Source: Myxococcota bacterium (GTDB lineage: Bacteria; Myxococcota; B64-G9). Taken from it: a DNA stretch of 64,000 nucleotides. Below are positions 16,359 to 25,614 of this stretch, piece by piece (the stretch's first letter is position 1; each line of letters begins with the position of its first letter). The position numbers and the translations under genes are program-made. Below the pieces are notes generated by a model that was not told the DNA's origin, searched no databases, and saw only the letters and a list, made by a program, of their open reading frames with translations. The DNA lies in the NCBI GenBank assembly GCA_022710975.1, contig JAKLGA010000012.1, positions 62,001 through 126,000 on the forward strand, written 5' to 3'.

Positions 16359-18038
16359 ATGAAGTCGTGGTTCCTGCTCTTCGCGATGTTCTTTTCCGCC
16401 TGTGGCTCGGCCGGGACGGTGGACGGCCCCTGGACCGACGGGCCGAACCCGTTCCTCGACCCGACGCTCTTCCGGTCCGCCGCCAGCTACCGCGAGCTCG
16501 AGGTCAGCCTCGAGGCCGAGCTGGAGTCTCCGGGCTGGGAGCTCTTGTTCGCGCCCGGCGACGCCCTCTGGTTCGCCGCGACCGAGCTCCGCCGGCGCCA
16601 CGGGCTGGAGCTCGGCTTCCCGGCCGACGAGGCGCTCGAGCCCGCGCGCCTGGAGTGGCTGCTGGACGGGCGCTGGTTGCCCACGTCCCAGGTGGCGCCC
16701 AGCGACTGGCTGCGGCTCCGCCGCTTCCGCCTGGGCGCGCATGCCTGGGCCTTCGGCCTGGCGGCCCAGCTCGTCCAGCCCGGCCAGGCGTACGAGCTGC
16801 AGGTGCCCGCGCGTGCCTACCGCCTGCTCGAGGACGCGGGCGCCTCCTGCGCCGAGGGCGGCCAGCTGCCCCCGGCCGGCACCTACTGGTCCGTGTGGGC
16901 GCCCGAGCTGCCCGGCTGTCAGGCTCCGCTCGCGACCCTGTCGCTGCGGGTCGAACGGCTGGCGCCGGCCTCCCCGGCCGCCTACCCCGAGTACGACGCC
17001 TTGCGGGTGGACGGGCAGCTGCGGGCCGCGGCCGTGTTCCTCCCGGATCCGGCCGAGGGGACGGATCCCCGGGCCGGCTCGGCCTGGGCCGCGGCCGAGG
17101 CGCTGTGCGCCGACCTCCTGGACGCCGGGTTCGCCGAGCAGCCGGGCCTGGCCCGCGGCCGCCGCTTCACCCGCGCGGGCGCCTCGCTGGCCCTCTCGGT
17201 GGACGTGCTCTTCCCCGACCGGCTGGCGGCCATGGGCGATCCGGCCGCCGTGCTCGACTGGCGGCGCGCCTTCGCCGGGGCCGAGGTGCTGCTGATGATC
17301 GGCCCCGCCGCGCTGCCGGCCGGGTTCGCCTTCTCCGAGCTCGAGCTGCCCGCGGGCTACCAGGTGGTGCTGGCCACCAGCCAGCTCGAGCCCGACCTGC
17401 TCGTGCGCCCGCTGGCCGCGGGGGGCTACGGGCGGCTCGATCTGCTGACCACGGCCCGCGCCCTCTCGGGGGCCGAGCCCCGGGCGCTGGCCCGCGGGCT
17501 GCTGGCCGGCCTGCTGCGAGGGGCGGCGGGCGAGGATCTCCACTGGCCGCAGCTCCTGGCCGGGGTCGAGCGGCTGGGCGGCGCCCCGCTGGTCGCCAGC
17601 GGCGTATCCACCAACTGCTTCACCCCCGCGGGCACGCGCTGCGCCGAGGAGCCCGCCGTCGCCAGCCTGCGCCTCGAGGACACCCGGCCGCTGCCCATCC
17701 CGGACGGCGACCCGCTGGGCGTGCGCGCCGAGCTCGAGGCGCTGGACGCGCGCAGCGTGGTCAGGGCCGAGCTGGAGCTGGTCGTGGAGCACCCTTACCC
17801 GGCCGATCTCGAGATCGCGCTGGAGCACGGCGGGCGCAGCCTGCAGCTCTGGAGCCACCAGGTGAGCGGCCAGAAGGACGTGCGCCTGCGGGTGCCCGCC
17901 GAGGTGTTCGTCGGTGCGCCGGCTGGCGGGCCGTGGAGCCTGGCGCTGCGCGACACGAGCCCGCTCGACGAGGGCCGGCTCGTGCGCTGGGCGCTCACGC
18001 TCGAGCTGGCCACCCCCGCCGAGCCCGCCGGTCTGTAG
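16359..18038 (+). CDS. Lipoprotein with C-terminal P/Homo B (proprotein-convertase) domain
   Basis: This 559-residue protein has a lipoprotein signal (MKSWFLLFAMFFSAC, lipobox FSAC). The central 400 residues are unassigned and hold a Cys pair region (STNCFTPAGTRCAEEP). The last about 110 residues match the P/Homo B beta-sandwich found after subtilisin-like and metalloprotease domains: LVVEHPYPADLEIALEHGGRSLQLW ... GGPWSLALRDTSPLDEGRLVRWALTLE. No protease catalytic domain is visible, so the P domain probably acts as an adhesion or stability module. It converges with the short-chain dehydrogenase 21 bases downstream. Confidence 0.8.
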   Translation: MKSWFLLFAMFFSACGSAGTVDGPWTDGPNPFLDPTLFRSAASYRELEVSLEAELESPGWELLFAPGDALWFAATELRRRHGLELGFPADEALEPARLEWLLDGRWLPTSQVAPSDWLRLRRFRLGAHAWAFGLAAQLVQPGQAYELQVPARAYRLLEDAGASCAEGGQLPPAGTYWSVWAPELPGCQAPLATLSLRVERLAPASPAAYPEYDALRVDGQLRAAAVFLPDPAEGTDPRAGSAWAAAEALCADLLDAGFAEQPGLARGRRFTRAGASLALSVDVLFPDRLAAMGDPAAVLDWRRAFAGAEVLLMIGPAALPAGFAFSELELPAGYQVVLATSQLEPDLLVRPLAAGGYGRLDLLTTARALSGAEPRALARGLLAGLLRGAAGEDLHWPQLLAGVERLGGAPLVASGVSTNCFTPAGTRCAEEPAVASLRLEDTRPLPIPDGDPLGVRAELEALDARSVVRAELELVVEHPYPADLEIALEHGGRSLQLWSHQVSGQKDVRLRVPAEVFVGAPAGGPWSLALRDTSPLDEGRLVRWALTLELATPAEPAGL

Positions 18039-18059
18039 GGGCAGGCAGCGCGCGCCGGC

Positions 18060-18809
18060 TCAGCCGAAGGCCAGGCCGCCGTCCACGTCGAAGCAGCGCC
18101 CGTCGAAGTAGTCGCACTCCAGCACGAACTTCACCGCCAGCCACAGGTCCTCGGGCACGCCCACCCGGCCCACCGGGATCTTGGCGGTGAGCGCCTCGCG
18201 GGCCTTCGGCGACATGCCCTGGGTCATGGGCGTCTCGACCAGCCCCGGGGCCACCGCGCCCACCCGGATGCCGAAGGGGGCGAACTCATGGGCCCAGGTG
18301 GTCGTGTTGGCGGCCATGGCCGCCTTGGTGGCCACGTAGTTGGACTGGCCGCGGTTGCCGTGCCGGGCGATGGACGAGATGTTGACGATCACCCCCGGCC
18401 GGGAGCCGGTCGCGACCATCTTGGCCGCCACCTCGCGCGCCATCCAGGTGGCGCCGGTCAGGTTGACGTCCAGCACCTGGTGCCACTGCTTGGAGCTCAG
18501 CTTCACCACCTGGCCGGTCTCCTTGTCCTTCTTGACCAGCAGCCCGTCGCGGAGCAGCCCCGCGTTGTTGATGAGCCCGTTCAGGCCGCCCATGGCCCCG
18601 TGGGCCCAGCCCACGAACGCCTCGCACTCGGCCTCGTCCGCCACGTTGAGCTTGCGGTGGTGGATGCCCTTGGGCAGGGCGGCCAGGCCCTCCTCGTTCA
18701 CGTCGCCGACCGCCACCTGGGCGCCGGCCTCCTGGAGCCTCTTGGCGAAGTGCAGCCCCATCCCGGAGGCGCCGCCGGTCACGATGATCTTGAGCGATTT
18801 GAGTTCCAT
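18060..18809 (-). CDS. Short-chain dehydrogenase/reductase, probable 3-oxoacyl- or acetoacetyl-CoA reductase
   Basis: This 249-residue protein is a classical SDR with cofactor motif TGGASGMG, NNAG (INNAGLLRDGLL), catalytic Ser (VNISSIARHG) and YVATK, and a C-terminal DVDGGLAFG. The acidic residue after strand 2 (VAVGDVNEEG) favours NADH. The insertion KKDKETGQVVKLSSKQW before the fourth helix is seen in FabG-like enzymes linked to fatty-acid or PHA metabolism. It lies downstream of a phasin gene on the same strand and next to phaC, so supply of (R)-3-hydroxyacyl-CoA for PHA is a reasonable inference. Degradative beta-oxidation is the alternative. Confidence 0.85.
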   Translation of the reverse strand: MELKSLKIIVTGGASGMGLHFAKRLQEAGAQVAVGDVNEEGLAALPKGIHHRKLNVADEAECEAFVGWAHGAMGGLNGLINNAGLLRDGLLVKKDKETGQVVKLSSKQWHQVLDVNLTGATWMAREVAAKMVATGSRPGVIVNISSIARHGNRGQSNYVATKAAMAANTTTWAHEFAPFGIRVGAVAPGLVETPMTQGMSPKAREALTAKIPVGRVGVPEDLWLAVKFVLECDYFDGRCFDVDGGLAFG

Positions 18810-18939
18810 GCACCCTCCATGCGTGTCTGGGCCCGGCCCCGGAGGGCGGGGCGCCCACCTGGGGTCGGACCGGGTCGTCGGCGTGTGGCGAAGGGGAGCA
18901 TGCCACCGCCGACGCCCGGGGCGCAAGGGTTGCCTGGGC

Positions 18940-19218
18940 TCAGGCGCGGGGCTGGGAGCGCAGCGCCTGGCCGACCTGCTGGGTGGCCTCCAGCGCGGCC
19001 TGGCGCCACTCGGCCGAGGCCCTGGCGGCCTGGGCCAGCGAGTCCTTCATCAGCCGGCTCATCTCGTCGATGGCGGCCTGCACCTGCTCCAGGCCCTGCT
19101 GCTCGACCCGCGCCATCTCGCCGTAGAAGGTCTGGATGCGCTGGACCTGGTCGTCCACCATCTTCTGCCAACCGTCCAGGTTCGCCTGCATCGGGTTCTG
19201 GGTCTTCGCGCTCGTCAT
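18940..19218 (-). CDS. Phasin-like PHA granule-associated protein
   Basis: This 92-residue protein is almost wholly amphipathic helix: LDGWQKMVDDQVQRIQTFYGEMARVEQQGLEQ and following heptads, rich in Gln, Ala and Glu with no Cys. That composition, length and the position divergent from acyl-CoA ligase-phaC identify a phasin-like granule-coat protein rather than an enzyme. GGAGAGGGAGCC precedes the ATG. Two TGCA-type palindromes overlap its promoter, which fits repression by PhaR, encoded 11 kb away. Confidence 0.75.
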   Translation of the reverse strand: MTSAKTQNPMQANLDGWQKMVDDQVQRIQTFYGEMARVEQQGLEQVQAAIDEMSRLMKDSLAQAARASAEWRQAALEATQQVGQALRSQPRA

Positions 19219-19288
19219 GGCTCCCTCTCCTTCGTTGCGCGGGTTCACCGCGGTTTTCGTTCGCCGACCTGTTCCGTCGACGCTCGAG

Positions 19289-19317
19289 AAGGTATGCACT
19301 GCACAATAAAGTGTCAA
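19289..19317 (-). promoter_or_regulatory. Phasin promoter with overlapping TGCA-type operator
   Basis: On the minus strand TTGACA (complement of 19312-19317) is 17 bases from TACCTT (complement of 19289-19294). The spacer holds TTGTGCA-G-TGCATA (complement of 19293-19306), a near-palindrome like those at 19445 and 30869. A bound regulator would block RNA polymerase. PhaR is the likely ligand by context. Confidence 0.6.
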
Positions 19318-19327
19318 GCAAAAAATG

Positions 19328-19338
19328 TTGCACTGCAC
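19328..19338. promoter_or_regulatory. Second TGCA palindrome in the phasin/acyl-CoA-ligase divergent region
   Basis: TTGCACTGCAC contains TGCA-C-TGCA and lies 11 bases upstream of the phasin -35 element, about 35 bases from the first operator. The following bases give CTGC-N5-GCAG (19333-19345), close to the CTGC-N(3-4)-GCAG sites described for PhaR in other bacteria. Confidence 0.45.
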
Positions 19339-19433
19339 TACGCAGCATCCCGGATTGGATGGTAATCAATTGATTGTGAACACATTTATCCCGCGGGGCG
19401 ACGTGCGTGCCTTTTGCGGGAGCGATTTTCTCC

Positions 19434-19461
19434 TTGACGATTCATTGTGCATGTGCATAAT
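19434..19461 (+). promoter_or_regulatory. Promoter of the acyl-CoA ligase-phaC operon with overlapping operator
   Basis: TTGACG (19434-19439) and CATAAT (19456-19461) are spaced by 16 bases. The palindrome TTGTGCA-TG-TGCATAA (19445-19460) covers the spacer and the -10 element and is nearly the same as the site at 30869-30884. This is the clearest sign of co-regulation between the two PHA loci. Confidence 0.65.
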
Positions 19462-19488
19462 CCGGTTCATTCACGCGGGAGGAAGACG

Positions 19489-21033
19489 ATGGTTCACGGG
19501 AACTGGCTGGCCAAGTGGAAGACGCTCGTCGGCTCCAAGCCGGCGGTGGTGGAGCTGGAGACCGGGCGCAGCCTGACCTACGCGGCCCTGGACGAGCGGG
19601 CCGACCGGCTGGCCCACGCCCTCCAGGACGGCTTCGGCGTCGGCCCCGGCGAGCGGGTGGCGGTGCTGGCCCAGAACCGGCTGGAGCAGGTGGAGCTGTA
19701 CTTCGCGGTGGCCAAGCTGGGCGCGGTGCTGGTGCCGGTCAACTGGCGCCTCACCCCGCCCGAGGTGGGCTACGTGCTCGCCGATTCGGCCCCCAGGGTG
19801 ATGTTCTTCGGCCGGGAGCTCCAGGCGGGGGTGCAGGCGCTGGTGGACGCTGGCCTGTGGCGGGGCCCCCTGGTGGACCTGGACGATCCGGGGCCCCAGG
19901 GCTACGCGGCCCGCCTGGGCGCCGCCGCCGCCACGCCGGTGGAGCGCGAGGGGGTGCTGGAGTCGACCCCGCTGATGCTGCTTTACACCTCGGGCACCAC
20001 CGGGCGGCCCAAGGGCGCCGTGCTGACCCACGGCTCCATCACCTGGAATGCCATCAACACCGCCACCGGCTGGGATCTGCACCAGGCGGACGTGACCCTC
20101 ACCCACACGCCCTTCTTCCACACCGGCGGCTGGAACGTGCTCACCCTGCCGCTGCTGCACCGGGGCGGCACCGTGGTGCTGGCCCGCAAGTTCGAGGCCG
20201 CCGAGGCCGTGCGCGCGATCGAGCGGCACGGCATCAGCGTGCTGTTCGCCGTGCCGACCATGTTCCAGATGATGCTGGACTGCGGCGAGCTGGGGCGGGC
20301 GGAGCTCGGCTCGTTGCGCTTCTTCATCTCCGGCGGCGCGCCCTGCCCGGTGCCGCTCATCGAGGCCTACGCCCGGCTGGGGGTGACCTTCAAGCAGGGC
20401 TACGGGCTGACCGAGGTGGGCCCCAACTGCTTCGTGCTGGACGCGGCGGACGCCATCCGCAAGGCCGGCTCGGTGGGCTTCCCGGTGCTGCACCTGGACA
20501 CGCGGCTGGTCGCCGCCGAGGGCCGGCTGGCCGGCCCGGACGAGGTGGGCGAGCTGCAGCTGCGGGGCCCGACGGTGTGCGCCGGCTACTGGCAGAACCC
20601 CGAGGCCACGCGCCAGGCGCTGTCCGCGGACGGCTGGTTCGCCACCGGCGATCTGTTCCGCCGGGACGCCGAGGGCTATCACTACGTCGTCGGGCGCCTC
20701 AAGGAGATGTACATCTCCGGCGGCGAGAACGTGTATCCTGCCGAGGTGGAGCGCGTGCTGTACGAGATCCCCGAGGTGATCGAGGCGGCCGTGGTGGGCG
20801 TGCCGGACCCCAAGTGGGGCGAGGTGGGCTTCGCCTTCGTGGCCACCGGCCGGGCCGATCGCGCCGGGCTGAGCGAGGCCCGGGTGCTGGAGCACTGCCG
20901 CGAGCACCTGGCCCGCTACAAGGTGCCCAAGTTCCTGGCGCTGCTGGACACCCTGCCCAAGGGCGCGAGCGGCAAGATCCAGAAGACCGAGCTCCAGGCG
21001 GAGGCCAGGCGGCGCGCGGGCGCCGCGGGCTGA
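19489..21033 (+). CDS. AMP-dependent acyl-CoA synthetase (ANL superfamily)
   Basis: This 514-residue cytoplasmic enzyme shows the AMP-binding P-loop LLYTSGTTGRPKGA, the YGLTEVGPN motif, the hinge region WFATGDLFRRDAEGYHYVVGRLKEMYISGGENVYP and the C-terminal catalytic Lys block KGASGKIQK. It would activate a fatty acid or hydroxy acid to acyl-CoA through an acyl-adenylate. GGGAGGAAGACG precedes the ATG at 19489; an upstream in-frame ATG at 19447 lies inside the promoter and is rejected. It is followed by phaC after 34 bases, so it probably feeds CoA thioesters into PHA synthesis. Chain-length preference cannot be read from sequence. Confidence 0.9.
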   Translation: MVHGNWLAKWKTLVGSKPAVVELETGRSLTYAALDERADRLAHALQDGFGVGPGERVAVLAQNRLEQVELYFAVAKLGAVLVPVNWRLTPPEVGYVLADSAPRVMFFGRELQAGVQALVDAGLWRGPLVDLDDPGPQGYAARLGAAAATPVEREGVLESTPLMLLYTSGTTGRPKGAVLTHGSITWNAINTATGWDLHQADVTLTHTPFFHTGGWNVLTLPLLHRGGTVVLARKFEAAEAVRAIERHGISVLFAVPTMFQMMLDCGELGRAELGSLRFFISGGAPCPVPLIEAYARLGVTFKQGYGLTEVGPNCFVLDAADAIRKAGSVGFPVLHLDTRLVAAEGRLAGPDEVGELQLRGPTVCAGYWQNPEATRQALSADGWFATGDLFRRDAEGYHYVVGRLKEMYISGGENVYPAEVERVLYEIPEVIEAAVVGVPDPKWGEVGFAFVATGRADRAGLSEARVLEHCREHLARYKVPKFLALLDTLPKGASGKIQKTELQAEARRRAGAAG

Positions 21034-21067
21034 GGCGCGGGGCGAGACAGACAGGGAGGGCCGAGAC

Positions 21068-22801
21068 ATGAGCGCACCGCAGTCCCCGTCCGGGAAGCCG
21101 TCCTTCGAGACGGTCATGGGCATGATGACCGAGAGCGCCCAGGCGTTCTCGGCGGCCATCCAGGCCTTCATGGAGGCGGCCGCCAGGACCTCCGCGGAGA
21201 CGGCCGCGGGCAGCCAGGGCGATCCGGCCGCGGTGCTCCGGTCCTTCGCCGAGAACTGGGGCCGGGCCTCGAACCAGCTCGGCTCGATGGTGGGCGGGAT
21301 GCTGCAGCGCTGGCTCGAGGAGCTGCCCGAGGCGGCCCAGTCGCGGCTGGACGCGCAGACCTTCGCCCAGCTCCAGCGGCTGGCCCGCGGCCACCTGGAG
21401 GAGGAGCTGGGGCGGCTGGCCGAGGTGCCAGCGGAGATCCTGGCGCGGGCGCAGAAGGCCGATCCCCGGCGCCTGGGCGCGCTCCTGCAGAGCCTGGTGG
21501 CCGAGTACCTGGCCGACCTGCAGTCGCTCAAGGAGTCCGCCTTCAAGGTCGACTTCGGCCCGCTGGCCGCGGGGCTGGGCAAGCTGCTCGGCGGCGATCT
21601 CGACCCGGCCGCGCTCAAGGTGGTGCAGCGCTTCCTGGACGGGCTGCTGGTCAAGGCGCGCTACGGAGCCGAGTACTACGCCGACCCGCAGGCCACCCCG
21701 GTGGGCCAGAGCCCGCGCGAGCTCGTCCACCGCGAGGGGCGCTTCGAGCTGTACCGCTACGCCCCGCGGGCGGGCCACGCACCCGGCCGGCCGCCGGTGC
21801 TGCTGGTCTACTCGGTCATCAACAAGGCCTACATCCTGGATCTCGTGCCGGGCTTCTCGTTCGTCGAGCACCTGCTGGCCGAGGGGCTGGACGTGTACCT
21901 GATCGAGTGGGGCCAGACCGAGCCCGGCGATCGCGCCACCACGCTCGACAGCTACATCGAGCCTGGGCTGCACGGCGCGGTCGAGCACATCCGCGCCACG
22001 ACCGGCGCGGACCGGGTGGCGCTGTTCGGCCACTGCATCGGCGGCAACCTGGCGCTGCTGTACGCCGCGCTGCACCCCGAGCGGGTCGCGCGGCTGGTCA
22101 CCCTGACCACGCCTGGCACCGCGGCCGAGGGCGGGGTGGTCAGCGTGTGGACCGACCAGGACGTGTTCCCCATCGACGCCATCCTCGACACCTACGGGCA
22201 CATGCCGGCCAAGCTCATCCGCTACACCTTCATGGCGCTGAAGCCCTACTACGAAGTGCTCAAGTGGAAGATGTTCGTCGAGAACCTGGGCAACGAGGAC
22301 GCCATGAAGCTCTTCGCCCCGGTCGATCGCTGGGCCAACGAGAACGTGGACATCCCCGGCGAGGTGTTCCGCAAGTTCGTGGTCGAGGTGCTGCACGCGG
22401 ATCGCTTCCGCAAGGGCGAGACGGTGATCCGCGGGCGCAAGGCGCGCCTGAAGGACATCACCTGCCCGTTCCTCAACCTGGCCGCCTCGCGGGACTGGAT
22501 CGTGCCGCCCAAGTCCGCCCAGGTGCTCAACGACGCCGTGGGCAGCGCGCAGAACGAGTTCGTGCTGATCGAGGGCGCCCACGTGGGCGTCATGATCGAC
22601 CCCCGCTCACGCCCCCTGTGGAAGCGCATGAGCGACTTCCTCAAGGCCGGACCGAAGGCACAGAAGAAGGAGAGGACTTCTGTGAAGGTGAGGCAGGGAG
22701 GGAAGGGCAAGACCCCTTCGAGGGGGAAGGCGAAGACCGCGAAGAAGGCTGTCGTGAAGGGCAAGCAGGGCAACCAGAAGATGCAGAAGAAGAGGAAGTA
22801 G
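21068..22801 (+). CDS. phaC: Polyhydroxyalkanoate synthase with C-terminal Lys-rich tail
   Basis: This 577-residue enzyme polymerises (R)-3-hydroxyacyl-CoA on the granule surface. The alpha/beta-hydrolase catalytic triad is visible: Cys323 in the lipase-like box FGHCIGGN, Asp476 in [10 protein letters not shown] and His505 in EGAHVGVMI. The length and an N-terminal helical region of about 200 residues fit class I/II-type rather than class III. After residue about 535 comes a roughly 40-residue tail almost entirely of Lys, Arg, Gly, Thr and Ala (starting [13 protein letters not shown]), like the histone-H1-like tails of the PhaF phasin. Such tails bind DNA and help partition granules; having one on the synthase itself is unusual. 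It is cotranscribed with the acyl-CoA ligase. Confidence 0.92.
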   Translation: MSAPQSPSGKPSFETVMGMMTESAQAFSAAIQAFMEAAARTSAETAAGSQGDPAAVLRSFAENWGRASNQLGSMVGGMLQRWLEELPEAAQSRLDAQTFAQLQRLARGHLEEELGRLAEVPAEILARAQKADPRRLGALLQSLVAEYLADLQSLKESAFKVDFGPLAAGLGKLLGGDLDPAALKVVQRFLDGLLVKARYGAEYYADPQATPVGQSPRELVHREGRFELYRYAPRAGHAPGRPPVLLVYSVINKAYILDLVPGFSFVEHLLAEGLDVYLIEWGQTEPGDRATTLDSYIEPGLHGAVEHIRATTGADRVALFGHCIGGNLALLYAALHPERVARLVTLTTPGTAAEGGVVSVWTDQDVFPIDAILDTYGHMPAKLIRYTFMALKPYYEVLKWKMFVENLGNEDAMKLFAPVDRWANENVDIPGEVFRKFVVEVLHADRFRKGETVIRGRKARLKDITCPFLNLAASRDWIVPPKSAQVLNDAVGSAQNEFVLIEGAHVGVMIDPRSRPLWKRMSDFLKAGPKAQKKERTSVKVRQGGKGKTPSRGKAKTAKKAVVKGKQGNQKMQKKRK

Positions 22802-22807
22802 GCGGGC

Positions 22808-24073
22808 TCACTCCGGGGCGGGGGCGGGCTGGCCGAGGGGTGTGCCCGGCACGCAGGGCGGGGCGGGCAGCTCGAGCCCCTCGGTGGGCGGCCCGAGCTC
22901 CAGGACCGACCGCAGCACCTCCCGCCGGCGGCACAGGAAGTCGAGCAGCACCGCGTCCGCGGCCACCATCGCCGCCCGCTGGGCCGGGGGGGCGTGCGCC
23001 CAGGCCAGCCGCTGCAGGCGCTCGGCCTCGGCGGCCAGCGCGTCCCCGTCCAGCAGCTCCTCCGCCAGCGTGCGCACCCTCTCGGCGAAGCGCTCACGCG
23101 TGGCGGGCAGGCTGTAGAGCCGCAGCGCCAGCGCCCCGCGCGTGGCCATCAGGATCGGGTAGCTCGCGGCCGGATCGCCCGTGTTGGACAGGCTGCCCTC
23201 GATGCCCCAGGGCAGGAAGCGCAGCCTGCCGTCACCCGGACCACGGACCACGAAGAAGTTGTTGGCCACGTAGGAGTAGCCGTCCTCGTGGGCGGTGAGC
23301 ACCTCGAGCGCCCAGAAGGAGAGGAAGGCCTCCAGGTCGAGGAGCCGCTCCAGGGCCGGGAGCGCCTGCGCGTCCGGGAGCGGCAGGGCCGCGGCCAGCG
23401 CCACGAGCGCCCCGTCGGCCTCGGCCGGCCCGCGCTCGCGGGCGAAGGTGGGGAGCTGCTCGGCGCGGAAGTCGCTCTCCACCCCCTCCCACAGGGCCAG
23501 CTCGCCCGGGCCGAAGGCGCGCGCCAGGAAGCTCCGGCCGTAGCGCTCGACGTGCGCGTACACCCCGAGGTCCGCGCCGTTGACCCGCAGGTGGGCGAGC
23601 GCGCAGCGGGGCGCGGGCAGGCCCGCCCGGCGGAAGAGGCCGTAGGCCAGGCAGGTGCGCACCAGGCTGGGGTCCTCCACCAGGTTGTTCAGGGTCAGCC
23701 GTCGGCCCGTGCCCGGGCGCGCGTCTCCGGGCTGGCCGAGGCGCAGCTTGAGGGAGGGGCGGGCCTCGTCCAGCGAGCCCCACATGCCCTTCTTGCGGGC
23801 CCGCGAGCGCGGGTAGGCGCGCCCGTCCACCTTCACCCCGGCCTCGAACCAGGTGTAGGGCTGGCCCGGGGGTTCGCTCAGGCAGGTGGTCGGGTAGCCG
23901 TGCCCGAGGTCGCGCGCCTCGCGCCGCAGCCGCTCCCAGTCCGCGGGCGGCAGGCGCAGCTCGATCTCCAGCACCCGATCGACGGGGAACCAGCGGGACT
24001 CCTCCCCGCCGGCCTGGCCCGCGCCGGCGAGCAGCCATAGGGCGATCATCAGGGGGACGATCCTCAGCGCCAC
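22808..24073 (-). CDS. CotH-family (spore-coat kinase-like) secreted protein
   Basis: This 421-residue protein has a signal peptide (GTG start, ALRIVPLMIALWLLAGAGQAGG). CotH landmarks are visible: the strand pattern LEIELRLPPADWERL, then SLKLRL, LTLNNLVEDPSLVRTCLAYGLFRRAGLPAPRCALAHLRVNGADLGVYAHVERYGRSFLAR, a region that in CotH kinases holds ATP-binding and catalytic residues. Bacterial CotH proteins phosphorylate surface proteins or act in wall attachment. The C-terminal 100 residues are alpha-helical. It converges with phaC with 6 bases between stops and has no obvious link to PHA. Confidence 0.82.
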   Translation of the reverse strand: MALRIVPLMIALWLLAGAGQAGGEESRWFPVDRVLEIELRLPPADWERLRREARDLGHGYPTTCLSEPPGQPYTWFEAGVKVDGRAYPRSRARKKGMWGSLDEARPSLKLRLGQPGDARPGTGRRLTLNNLVEDPSLVRTCLAYGLFRRAGLPAPRCALAHLRVNGADLGVYAHVERYGRSFLARAFGPGELALWEGVESDFRAEQLPTFARERGPAEADGALVALAAALPLPDAQALPALERLLDLEAFLSFWALEVLTAHEDGYSYVANNFFVVRGPGDGRLRFLPWGIEGSLSNTGDPAASYPILMATRGALALRLYSLPATRERFAERVRTLAEELLDGDALAAEAERLQRLAWAHAPPAQRAAMVAADAVLLDFLCRRREVLRSVLELGPPTEGLELPAPPCVPGTPLGQPAPAPE

Positions 24074-24348
24074 GGGCGCAGGGTATCACCCTGGTGATGG
24101 CAGGTACAGCCGCAGACGGGAGCAGGAGAAGGCTCCTGTGAGGGCTCGGGCAGGAGGGCGAGCAGGATCGCTGGGCCAAGGCGGGCGGGTGGCGCGTTCG
24201 CTGTGGGATTGTCTGCGGTTGCCGAATAGTCTCCACGCCCTTCGCCCTTCTGGCAGTCTTCGCTCCTTCCAACCCTCGAAGAAGGTGTTCGTTTCTCAGC
24301 CCCTCGACTTGGTGCGGTCCTTGCTTCGACCGCTCTCGGAGGTGGGCC

Positions 24349-25614
24349 GTGGCCAGGATCGCTTCGCTCGCCGGGCTGGTCTCGCTGGTCGCGCTGGCCG
24401 GGCCAGCCCGGGGGCAGCCCGCGCCGTCGCTCGAGGAGCTGATCGCGATCGCCCTGGCGCACGCGCCCTCCCTGCCCGCGACGCGCGCCAGGCTCCACGC
24501 TGCCCGCGCGCGGGTCGAGCCGGCCAGCGCCTTCCCCGACCCGAGCCTGGAGCTGTCCGGCCAGGCCATGGGTTTCACGCCGCTCGGCCCCGGCTCCTCA
24601 CTCGTCCTCGAGTACCGGCAGGAGCTCCCCTACCCGGGCAAGCGGGCCGCGCGCCGGTCCGCGGCCGAGGCCGAGGCCGGGGTGCGGGAGTCCGAGAGCG
24701 AGGACGCCGCCGCGCGCGTGGTCGAGGCGGTGCGCCTGGCCTACGCCGAGGTGTACGCCCTGGACCGCGAGGCGCGCGCGCTCGCCTCGGCCGAGCAGCT
24801 CCTGGCCTCGATGGAGGGCGCCGCCAACGCGCGCTACGCGGCGGGCCAGGGCAGCCAGGAGGCGGTGCTCAAGGTCGAGATCCAGGCGGGCCGCGTGCGC
24901 CAGCGCCGGGCCGAGGCGCTGGCAAGGCGGGCTGCGACCGTGGCCGAGCTCGACCGGCTCCTGGGGCGGCCGCCCGGCCAGGCCCTGCCCGAGCTCCCCG
25001 ATCTGCCCTCGGCTCCGCTGGCGGTGACGAACCTCGAGGCCGCCCGCGTGGACGACGCGCCCGAGCTGCTCGTGCGCCGCGCGGCGGTCACCAGCGCGCT
25101 CTCCCGCGTGGACGCCGCCCGGCGCGACGAGCTGCCGGACTTCATGCTGGGCGGCGGCGGCGGGATCGACGGCATGGCCGCGCCCGTGGTCATGCTGCGC
25201 TTCGGGATCCTGCTGCCGATCTGGCAGGGCTCGAAGCAGGCGCAGCTGACCGAGGCCGAGGAGCACGAGCTGCGCGCGGCGCAGGCCGAGCTCGAGGACG
25301 CGCGCAGCCGGGTGGGGACGGAGGTCGCCCGCCTGCGGACCGAGTGGGTCCGCGCCGACGCGGTGGCCACGGAGTACGTCCGGACCATCCTCCCGGGCAG
25401 CCGCGCCGCCTTCGAGGCCGCCCTGGCCGGCTACGTCGCCGGGCAGGGAGACTTCTCCATGCTGCTCGAGGACTTCGACCTGGTGCTGGAGGCCGAGAGC
25501 ATGCTCGCCCGCGCCGAGGCCGAGCGCTTTAGCGCCTGGGCCCGCCTGCAGCGCCTGGCGCCGGCTGAACCGACTCCGGGCGAGCGGACGGCGGCGGCGG
25601 GAGGTGCGAGATGA
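24349..25614 (+). CDS. TolC-family outer-membrane efflux protein (CusC-type)
   Basis: This 421-residue protein has a signal peptide (MARIASLAGLVSLVALAGPARGQ, GTG start with GGAGG seven bases upstream). Two OEP repeats contain the usual long amphipathic helices: PSLEELIAIALAHAPSL, then ARVVEAVRLAYAEVYALDREARALASAEQLL, and later AEEHELRAAQAELEDARSRVGTEVARL. It forms the outer-membrane tunnel of the tripartite pump. Its ATGA overlaps the adaptor gene start, and the pump gene follows. An inverted repeat GCGGTC/GACCGC (24314-24333) lies just before the ribosome site. No metal-regulator gene is next to the operon. Confidence 0.88.
   Translation: MARIASLAGLVSLVALAGPARGQPAPSLEELIAIALAHAPSLPATRARLHAARARVEPASAFPDPSLELSGQAMGFTPLGPGSSLVLEYRQELPYPGKRAARRSAAEAEAGVRESESEDAAARVVEAVRLAYAEVYALDREARALASAEQLLASMEGAANARYAAGQGSQEAVLKVEIQAGRVRQRRAEALARRAATVAELDRLLGRPPGQALPELPDLPSAPLAVTNLEAARVDDAPELLVRRAAVTSALSRVDAARRDELPDFMLGGGGGIDGMAAPVVMLRFGILLPIWQGSKQAQLTEAEEHELRAAQAELEDARSRVGTEVARLRTEWVRADAVATEYVRTILPGSRAAFEAALAGYVAGQGDFSMLLEDFDLVLEAESMLARAEAERFSAWARLQRLAPAEPTPGERTAAAGGAR

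Noticed and set aside
19447-19488. ATG at 19447 as start of the acyl-CoA ligase
   Set aside because: It falls inside the promoter and operator; the ATG at 19489 has a good ribosome site and fits the family N-terminus.
24074-24348. Non-coding 275 bases before the efflux operon searched for a copper-responsive operator
   Set aside because: Only a short inverted repeat (24314-24333) and no recognisable CueR, CsoR or CusR type box or promoter was found.
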